This document shows positions 58,519-64,000 of a stretch of 64,000 bases of DNA, piece by piece. Source of the DNA: Veillonellaceae bacterium (lineage in GTDB: Bacteria; Bacillota_C; Negativicutes; UBA1444). The notes beneath the pieces were generated by a model that was not told the origin of the DNA, made no database searches, and saw only the letters and a list, made by a program, of their open reading frames with translations. The stretch is taken from positions 47,063 to 111,062 of the forward strand of contig JAAZNU010000022.1 of assembly GCA_012798135.1 (NCBI GenBank). The letters run 5' to 3'. How positions within the stretch are numbered: position 1 is the first letter of the stretch; each line of letters begins with the position of its first letter. The translations under genes and the position numbers were made by a program.

Positions 58519-60350
58519 ACGATGATCTCGACAGAGGGGACCGGCACGCGGAGTTAACGGCCCAGGTGGCGTTGCTGCCGGAAAAGCCCGGCGTTTATCT
58601 GATGCGGGATGCGGCCGGCAAGATCATTTATGTGGGGAAGGCGGTCAACCTAAAAAACCGTGTGCGTTCCTATTTCCAGCAGCGGGGATTGAGTCCGAAG
58701 ACGGAAGCGTTGGTTGCCCGCATCCAGACGTTTGAAACCATCGTCACAGCTTCGGAAATAGAAGCGCTGATTCTCGAATGCAATTTGATCAAAAAGCATC
58801 ATCCCCGTTACAATATTAGCCTGCGGGATGACAAGTCCTATCCCTTCATCAAGGTGACGTGGAATGAGGAATATCCGCGTGTTTACGCCACCCGCAGGGT
58901 CGAAAAAGACGGGGCGAAGTATTACGGCCCTTACGCCAGCGCCGGGGCGATGCACGAGACGTTGGCATTACTCAAACGACTATTTCCGCTGCGCAGTTGC
59001 CGCAGCATGGACAGCCGGAGGCCCTGCCTGGAATACCATATCCAGCGCTGTTTGGCGCCCTGTGCTGGCATGATTGATCCGGCTGCCTATCAGGAAATGG
59101 TCAGGACGGTCTGCCTGTTTCTCGAAGGAAGATCGGCCGACGTGGAAAAGAATCTGAAGCGTCGGATGCTGGTTGCCGCCGAAGAAATGAAATTCGAGTT
59201 GGCGGCCCGTTTGCGCGACCAGTTGACGGCAGTGCGACAGGTGACGGAAAAGCAAAACATCGTGACCGGCGCCGGCGACCAGGATGTTCTCGGCTTGGCC
59301 CGGCTGGGGAGTCAGGCCTGCGTGCAGGTGTTTTTTGTTCGCGGTGGGAAAATGGTGGGCAGAGACCGGTTCTTGCTGTCTGGTGGGGACGCCGAACCCG
59401 ACGGCGACATTTTGGCGGCCTTTGTCAAGCAGTATTATCTTGAGGCATCCTTTGTGCCGCGGGAAATCCTCACACCAACGGCTTTGCCGGAGGTGGAACT
59501 TCTGTCAGCCTGGCTTGGCGAGCGGAAGGGAGGATCTGTACGCCTGCTGACGCCGCAACGGGGAACCAAGCGGGAATTGGTACAGCTGGCAGGCGAAAAT
59601 GCGGTCGAGGTGTTAAGGCAGCGGTCGGAGCGGGAAGCGGCTCAGGCAGGGAAATGCACGGCGGCGTTGCAGGAATTGAGGGATCGTCTGGAAATGAAGC
59701 AGATGCCGCAGCGGATTGAGTGTTTTGATATTTCCCACATTCAGGGCGCGGAAACCGTTGCTTCGATGGTGGTGTTCACCGGCGGTGAACCGGATAAGGC
59801 TGAATATCGCCGGTTCAAGCTGAAGACCGTGGAGGGGAGCCCTGACGATTTTGCCTCCATGCAGGAGGTTACGCTGCGGCGCTACAGGGAAGCCGCAGAA
59901 CCATTACCGGACCTGATTGTTATTGACGGCGGCAAAGGGCAGCTGTCGTCGGCGCTGGCAGTGATTCGCGGGGTGGGGTTGGCGGAAATCCCGGTCATCG
60001 GACTGGCCAAGGAGTTTGAGCACATTTTCCGCGAAAACATCAGTGAGCCGTTGATTTTGCCCCGGCATTCCGAAGCGATCCGACTGTTGCAACAGATTCG
60101 GGACGAGGCGCATCGTTTCGCGATCGGCTATCATCGCAAACTTCGCGCCAAACGCAATTTGGTTTCTGTGCTCGACCATGTTCGCGGAATCGGTGCGAAA
60201 CGGCGTCAAGCGTTGTGGAAACACTTCGGAACCATTGACAAGATTCGCCAGGCATCCATCGACGAATTGGTGAAAGCGCCGGGGATGAACCTGCCGGCGG
60301 CGCAGGCGGTGCATCGTTTTTTTCACGCGGCGGGGGAACGAATTCTTTGA
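58515..60350 (+). CDS. uvrC: Excinuclease ABC subunit C
   Basis: A 611-residue endonuclease making both incisions around damage. GIY-YIG domain at the N-terminus ([20 protein letters not shown] near residue 18), UVR motif near residue 205 ([15 protein letters not shown]), the RNase H-like UvrC core with FDISHIQG near 398 and IDGGKGQL near 470, and a C-terminal helix-hairpin-helix pair. Translationally coupled to uvrA; with uvrB at 50.2 kb all incision genes are near each other. Confidence 0.97.
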   Translation: MNDDLDRGDRHAELTAQVALLPEKPGVYLMRDAAGKIIYVGKAVNLKNRVRSYFQQRGLSPKTEALVARIQTFETIVTASEIEALILECNLIKKHHPRYNISLRDDKSYPFIKVTWNEEYPRVYATRRVEKDGAKYYGPYASAGAMHETLALLKRLFPLRSCRSMDSRRPCLEYHIQRCLAPCAGMIDPAAYQEMVRTVCLFLEGRSADVEKNLKRRMLVAAEEMKFELAARLRDQLTAVRQVTEKQNIVTGAGDQDVLGLARLGSQACVQVFFVRGGKMVGRDRFLLSGGDAEPDGDILAAFVKQYYLEASFVPREILTPTALPEVELLSAWLGERKGGSVRLLTPQRGTKRELVQLAGENAVEVLRQRSEREAAQAGKCTAALQELRDRLEMKQMPQRIECFDISHIQGAETVASMVVFTGGEPDKAEYRRFKLKTVEGSPDDFASMQEVTLRRYREAAEPLPDLIVIDGGKGQLSSALAVIRGVGLAEIPVIGLAKEFEHIFRENISEPLILPRHSEAIRLLQQIRDEAHRFAIGYHRKLRAKRNLVSVLDHVRGIGAKRRQALWKHFGTIDKIRQASIDELVKAPGMNLPAAQAVHRFFHAAGERIL

Positions 60351-60390
60351 AGGGGTCTCGGCGCTTGCCATCTGGTAAATAGCGCCGAAA

Positions 60391-60418
60391 TTGGTTACAA
60401 TAAAAAGAGTATTATAGT
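60391..60418 (+). promoter_or_regulatory. Possible sigma-A promoter for lemA
   Basis: TTGGTT and TATAGT with a 16-bp spacer, about 80 nt before the start codon. Confidence 0.4.
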
Positions 60419-60499
60419 CTGCTCGGTTTAACCTGGTTTGCATGTAATGGAGGCGACCTGGCAGAACCGGCCAAATGAAGCAAGGGGGAACATCAGTAA

Positions 60500-61063
60500 A
60501 TGAGTAAATCAACGATTGTGTTAATTGCCATTGTGGCTGTCATCGGGATGTTCGGTTTAACATTGATGTCGTCCTATAATGGCTTGGTGGCGGAACAGGA
60601 ACAGGTGAACGGAAAATGGAGTCAGATTGACACTATGCTGCAAAGGCGAGCCGATTTGATTCCCAATCTAGTCAACACCGTCAAAGGGTTTGCCGCTCAG
60701 GAAAAAAGCGTGATCGACTCGGTGACCAATGCAAGAGCCAAATTGGCTGGCTCCCAGGGACCGGCGGCTCGCGGCGCGGCCAACGCCGAACTGAGCAGTG
60801 CGTTGTCCCGTCTGTTGGTGGTTGTGGAAAACTACCCCCAGCTAAAATCCGATCGGACCTTTATTGGTTTGATGGATGAGTTGTCCGGTACGGAGAATCG
60901 AATTGCCGTGGCCCGGCGGGATTACAACCAGGCGGTTCAGTCCTTCAACACCCGTGTGAAGTCGTTCCCGACCAGCATTATCGCGGGAATGTTCGGCTTT
61001 TCCCAGAAAGAGTATTTTCGGGCGGAAGAAGGCGCCAAACAAGTTCCGGCGGTCAAGTTCTGA
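60500..61063 (+). CDS. lemA: LemA family protein
   Basis: A 187-residue membrane-anchored protein: one N-terminal segment (about 5-24) then a four-helix domain. The family pattern YNGLVAEQEQVNGKWSQIDTMLQRRADLIPNLV, ENYPQLKSDRTFIGLMDEL and AVQSFNTRVKSFPTSIIAG (read as separate blocks) is complete. LemA proteins occur with TPM or peptidase genes; their role is in envelope quality control or stress, not fully known. The ATG follows AAGGGGGA. The TPM gene follows 45 nt downstream. Confidence 0.9.
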   Translation: MSKSTIVLIAIVAVIGMFGLTLMSSYNGLVAEQEQVNGKWSQIDTMLQRRADLIPNLVNTVKGFAAQEKSVIDSVTNARAKLAGSQGPAARGAANAELSSALSRLLVVVENYPQLKSDRTFIGLMDELSGTENRIAVARRDYNQAVQSFNTRVKSFPTSIIAGMFGFSQKEYFRAEEGAKQVPAVKF

Positions 61064-61108
61064 TTTTGCAGCGTGCGACGTATAAAATCGGAAGGAGGCT
61101 GAAACGGC

Positions 61109-61873
61109 TTGTTTAAGCGCATAGCGGCGTGGCTTGCCATTGTCGGCTGCGTGATGCTTCTCGCTTGGCCGGTTTCGGCTGAACCCCGTATTCCACCGGT
61201 GCCGACGCGGGATATCTATGCCCAGGATTATGGCAAGGTACTGTCTAAGGAAACCATCAGCAAGATCAACCGTCTGAGTACGGAGTTACACTCCCGTACC
61301 AAGGCCCAGGTCGCGGTGGTGACGATTCCTTCCCTGGACGGGGAAGCTATCGAAGAATACAGTTTGGCTCTGTTCCGAAAATGGGGAATCGGCGATCGCC
61401 AGCTGAATAACGGTGTTTTGATTCTGTTTGCGGTTGCGGAGAAGAAGTCCCGGATCGAAGTTGGGTACGGACTGGAAGGGGCACTGCCGGACGCTAAGAC
61501 CGGTCGGATCCAGGACGAATACATGCGACCAGGAATTGCGGCGGGCGACTACAATATCGCTATTCTGAATGCCTATATGGCCGTGCTGCAGGAAGTCGCG
61601 CAAGAGTATAAACTGCAGATTAAGGCAACGCAACGAACCGGCCCCAAAAAACGCGACACGGCGAGTGATTTCGGCTCCCTGCCGGGTTGGGCCCAGATTC
61701 TGTTAGGCGTAGGAGTGGTTATATTTCTGTTGTTCGACTGGTTTGTGCTGGGCGGGTTCTTTACCCGACTATTGTTTTTGTTTGCCGGCCGTGGCGGAAG
61801 AGGAGGCGGCGGTTCAGGCGGCTCCGACGGATTTGGCGGCGGTTCCGGCGGTGGCGGCGGCGCCAGCCGTTGA
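61109..61873 (+). CDS. TPM-domain membrane protein (YgcG-like)
   Basis: A 254-residue protein: signal peptide (about 1-24, cut near VSAEP), an extracytoplasmic TPM domain (about 33-160, with YAQDYGKVLSKETISKINRLS and GYGLEGALPDAKTGRI), one membrane segment near 200-222, then a Gly/Ser-rich tail ending GGGGASR. TPM domains have been linked to phosphatase and photosystem-repair roles in plants; in bacteria the function is unclear. TTG start with GAAGGAGG at 10 nt. The lemA-TPM pair is widely conserved. Confidence 0.87.
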   Translation: MFKRIAAWLAIVGCVMLLAWPVSAEPRIPPVPTRDIYAQDYGKVLSKETISKINRLSTELHSRTKAQVAVVTIPSLDGEAIEEYSLALFRKWGIGDRQLNNGVLILFAVAEKKSRIEVGYGLEGALPDAKTGRIQDEYMRPGIAAGDYNIAILNAYMAVLQEVAQEYKLQIKATQRTGPKKRDTASDFGSLPGWAQILLGVGVVIFLLFDWFVLGGFFTRLLFLFAGRGGRGGGGSGGSDGFGGGSGGGGGASR

Positions 61874-61956
61874 ATACTTTTCCAAAAAGAAGTGGAGTTC
61901 CCCTTCCCGGGATAATCCTGGGGTAATAATAATCAGTAATGGAGGAGTGAGTGAGA

Positions 61957-62115
61957 ATGCAAAAGTATGTTTGTTCAGTCTGCGGTTATGTGTATGATCC
62001 GGCCGAAGGAGATCCTGATCACGGGGTGCAGCCCGGGACAGCCTGGGAAAATGTCCCGGAAGATTGGGTTTGCCCGATCTGTGGCGTGAACAAGGATCAG
62101 TTCAACGCTGAATAG
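61957..62115 (+). CDS. Rubredoxin
   Basis: A 52-residue one-iron electron carrier with the two knuckles [10 protein letters not shown] (residues 6-9) and CPICGV (39-42), plus the conserved [10 protein letters not shown]. It passes single electrons to oxygen- or peroxide-reducing enzymes in anaerobes. The start ATG follows GGAGGAG. No rubrerythrin or flavodiiron gene lies beside it. A strong terminator follows. Confidence 0.96.
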   Translation: MQKYVCSVCGYVYDPAEGDPDHGVQPGTAWENVPEDWVCPICGVNKDQFNAE

Positions 62116-62143
62116 TCTGACGGGATCTGATAAAAAGGCACAG

Positions 62144-62177
62144 CAAGGGCCGGGGAAGTTTCCCGGCCCTTGTTTTT
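62144..62177 (+). terminator. Terminator after rubredoxin
   Basis: A perfect 11-bp stem of CAAGGGCCGGG with its complement around 7 nt, followed by five T. Confidence 0.9.
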
Positions 62178-62286
62178 CTATGCAACCGACCGCCGACTCC
62201 CCAGCCGTTGGTTGCAGGTCGGATCTGTGGTAAAATTTGAACATGGACACGGACATAATTTAATGGATAGGCAGGAGAGTTGCCAG

Positions 62287-63420
62287 ATGTTGAACAAAGA
62301 AGCACGACCTCGCCCCATTGTCACTGCCATCAACCCCTATGAGCCGGGGTGGGCGGACCGGACTCCGATGGAGCTTTGCCATTTGCTGAACCGCGACTCC
62401 GTTTCCAAACTTTCGTTCAACGAAAGCCCCTACGGGCCGTCGCCAAAGGCGGTTGCCGCCATGCAGGCCGCAGCCGGTGAAGTTCATAGATATCATGATA
62501 TGGAAGCCAAGGAGTTGCGGCAAAAGATCGCCAACCACCATAGTGTTGCCGTGGATTGCGTCTATATCGGCAGCGGCGGCGACGAAACCATTTCTCTGCT
62601 GGTTAACGCCTATGTATCGCCAGGCGATGAGGTGGTGATTCCCTGGCCTACTTTCGGCCAGTATCTGAACGCCGCGACGATCATGGACGGGATCACCGTG
62701 AAGGTGCCGGTCCGGCAGGACGATTTGAAGGCGGACCTTGACGGGATGCTGGCTGCGTTGACGCCACGCACCAAAATTATCTTTCTTTGCAATCCGAACA
62801 ACCCAACCGGTGTGCCGGTGAATGGCCCGGATTTGCGGACCTTTTTGCGGGCTGTGCCGGAGAATATCCTGGTAGGACTGGACGAAGCGTATGCCGAGTT
62901 TGTGACCGATCCCAGCTTCGTGTCCGGCATTCAATGTATGGCCGAGTTTTCGAATGTCGTGGTCATTCGAACCTTTTCCAAAATTTACGGTTTGGCCGGC
63001 ATGCGCGTTGGTTATGGTATTGCCCGTCCGGAAATCGTGAACATGATCCAACGGGTCCGGCCGCTGTTCAATGTAAATAATCTGGCGCAGTTTGGCGCCA
63101 TGGCGGCTTTGGACGATCACGAGCATCTGGACCGGGTAAAAGCTGACAATACGCAGGAAAGGATCTGGCTGGGCGCGCAACTGGCAGCTTTGGGCATACG
63201 GGTGGTTCCTTCCCAGACTAATTTTCTGTTTGTGGACACCGGACTGGAGTCGCAGCCACTTGTCGATGCCGCCCGGAACGCGGGGTTCATCATAAAGAGC
63301 GGAGCCGGTTGGGGTTTTCCAACTTTCCTGCGGATTTCTCTGGGCACACACGAACAAAATGAAGGATTGCTGGCAGTCTTGGGTCAGGAACGGCGTAAGT
63401 CGGCGGATCAATCGACGTGA
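62287..63420 (+). CDS. hisC: Histidinol-phosphate aminotransferase-like PLP enzyme
   Basis: A 377-residue class I/II aminotransferase. NESPYGPSPKAV near residue 43, CNPNNPTGVP near 170, LDEAYAEFV near 200, and the PLP lysine in RTFSKIYGLAGMRVGYG near 230 match HisC, which makes histidinol phosphate. Several HisC-like proteins act on phenylalanine, threonine phosphate or other amines instead. No other histidine gene is nearby, so the assignment stays at family level. The ATG is 9 nt after AGGAGAG; the open frame upstream is unsupported. Confidence 0.82.
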   Translation: MLNKEARPRPIVTAINPYEPGWADRTPMELCHLLNRDSVSKLSFNESPYGPSPKAVAAMQAAAGEVHRYHDMEAKELRQKIANHHSVAVDCVYIGSGGDETISLLVNAYVSPGDEVVIPWPTFGQYLNAATIMDGITVKVPVRQDDLKADLDGMLAALTPRTKIIFLCNPNNPTGVPVNGPDLRTFLRAVPENILVGLDEAYAEFVTDPSFVSGIQCMAEFSNVVVIRTFSKIYGLAGMRVGYGIARPEIVNMIQRVRPLFNVNNLAQFGAMAALDDHEHLDRVKADNTQERIWLGAQLAALGIRVVPSQTNFLFVDTGLESQPLVDAARNAGFIIKSGAGWGFPTFLRISLGTHEQNEGLLAVLGQERRKSADQST

Positions 63421-63448
63421 GCCTTTTTTTTCGATATTGATTTTTTTA

Positions 63449-63480
63449 GCAGGAGAATGCAAGGTCGGGGCGAATATATA
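63449..63480 (+). promoter_or_regulatory. Sigma-H-like promoter upstream of the substrate-binding lipoprotein
   Basis: GCAGGAGAA and CGAATATATA with AGGA and GAAT starting exactly 21 bp apart, preceded by a T run. This is the clearest copy in the window. Initiation would be about 40 nt before the start codon. Confidence 0.55.
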
Positions 63481-63522
63481 TTTTCATCGCTTTAGTACAA
63501 TAAAGAAAGAAAAGGTGAGAAC

Positions 63523-64000
63523 ATGAAAAAAACTATTGCCCTGCTCCTGATTTCGATGCTCGTGTTGTCCTTCGCCGCCGGCTGCGGCAAGAGCGAACCG
63601 GCGAAACCGGCTCCGAAGGCCAAAGCTGAACCGATTATCATCGCCTATACGCCCTGGAACGGTTATGGCGCCCTGTTCGTCGCCGCCCAGAAGGGAATGT
63701 TCAAAGCCAAAGGCGTAGATGTACAGATCCAGTCGATTGAGGACGTTGGCGCCCGCAAACAGTCCATTGTGGCGAAAAAAATCCAGGGTATGGCGGCCTC
63801 CGTTGACGTTTCCGTGGCGGCTATCGGCCAGGGCGTGCCCATCAAATTTGTCTGGGCGTTTGATGCGTCCGCCGGCGCGGATGGTTTGTTGGTGACCAAG
63901 GCCAGCGGTATCAAAACCATCGCCGACCTCAAAGGGAAAGAAGTCGCCTACCACAAAGGGTCGGCTTCGCATCTTTACCTGAGCACTCTGCTGAAAAAGA
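63523..64000 (+). CDS. ABC-type substrate-binding lipoprotein, SsuA/NrtA-like (partial)
   Basis: The first 159 residues; the window ends inside the gene. A lipoprotein signal peptide with lipobox FAAGC (Cys near residue 20) is followed by a Pro/Lys/Ala linker and the start of an NMT1/SsuA-type binding fold (IAYTPWNGYGALFVAAQKGMF, then ADLKGKEVAYHKGS). Members bind sulfonates, nitrate or thiamine precursors for an ABC importer; partner permease and ATPase would lie beyond the window. The ATG follows AAAGGTGAG. Confidence 0.88.
   Translation, partial: MKKTIALLLISMLVLSFAAGCGKSEPAKPAPKAKAEPIIIAYTPWNGYGALFVAAQKGMFKAKGVDVQIQSIEDVGARKQSIVAKKIQGMAASVDVSVAAIGQGVPIKFVWAFDASAGADGLLVTKASGIKTIADLKGKEVAYHKGSASHLYLSTLLKK

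Noticed and set aside
60357..60388. A hairpin after uvrC (TCGGCGCT with AGCGCCGA) as a terminator
   Set aside because: The stem is real but has a long loop and no T run, so termination is doubtful.
62260..63462. A 400-codon open frame on the minus strand opposite the HisC-like gene
   Set aside because: It mirrors the codon pattern of a clear aminotransferase, has no family motif and no convincing ribosome binding site; high G+C at third positions keeps antisense frames open.
63484..63972. A 162-codon minus-strand frame at the right edge
   Set aside because: The plus strand has a perfect lipoprotein signal and binding-protein start; the antisense frame is a shadow.

Overview
This 64 kb window is a gene-dense chromosomal segment of a bacterium, roughly half G+C, with no rRNA, CRISPR array, transposase, integrase or phage gene. 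The content points to an anaerobic, probably spore-forming member of the Bacillota, most likely Negativicutes (Sporomusa-like) or a clostridial relative. The pointers are a membrane pyrophosphatase, a 2-hydroxyacyl-CoA dehydratase-type pair with its activase, rubredoxin, a NAD-type malic enzyme, a two-gene SufCB Fe-S system, CsaB-type envelope anchoring, a MinJ-like division protein, and several sites resembling sigma-H promoters. No diagnostic outer-membrane gene lies in the window, so the class assignment is inference.

Layout. 1-7.3 kb: a YjiG-like membrane protein, a PatB/MalY C-S lyase, then on the minus strand a trans-translation block (tmRNA, smpB, rnr) with a hotdog thioesterase, an exported unknown and an Est30-like esterase upstream. 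7.4-11.2 kb: a CBS-domain Mn-dependent pyrophosphatase converging on the membrane pyrophosphatase HppA. 11.3-17.6 kb: the lower-glycolysis cluster gap-pgk-tpiA-gpmI-eno plus secG (minus). 18-26.2 kb: zinc-ribbon protein and speE, M29 aminopeptidase, two tRNAs, NudC, two unrecognised genes, a LUD protein and an Fsr-like exporter. 26.4-33.7 kb: tRNA-Arg, a DUF3842/hotdog/unknown/CofE-like group, a terminator, then the dehydratase-like protein and activase followed by rph, rdgB and a phosphoesterase, then malic enzyme. 33.8-41.1 kb: three tRNAs, cspA, hpf, secA, sufC-sufB and prfB with its programmed frameshift.

41.1-50.2 kb is an envelope and division run: DUF2993, DUF5693, csaB, ftsE, ftsX, an M23 murein hydrolase, ctpA and a MinJ-like PDZ protein, mostly overlapping or closely spaced. 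50.2-60.4 kb carries uvrB, then (after a DMT exporter and a KimA-like permease) uvrA and uvrC, so all nucleotide-excision incision genes lie together. 60.5-64 kb: lemA, a TPM-domain protein, rubredoxin, a HisC-like aminotransferase and the start of a substrate-binding lipoprotein cut by the window edge.

The most interesting signals are: (i) sites with AGGA and GAAT 21-22 bp apart, resembling sigma-H promoters, upstream of gap, hpf, the malic enzyme and the terminal lipoprotein; (ii) an unrecognised acidic two-TM protein at 22.0-23.6 kb whose C-terminus may be frame-shifted, with a second unrecognised gene behind it; (iii) a stand-alone CofE-like ligase next to a dehydratase/activase pair without the usual catalytic partners; (iv) a terminator-like hairpin in the cspA leader; (v) a perfect 25+25 bp inverted repeat at 53.1 kb. 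Start codons TTG and GTG are common; where a Shine-Dalgarno sequence clearly favoured an internal start over the longest reading frame, the coordinates reflect that choice.
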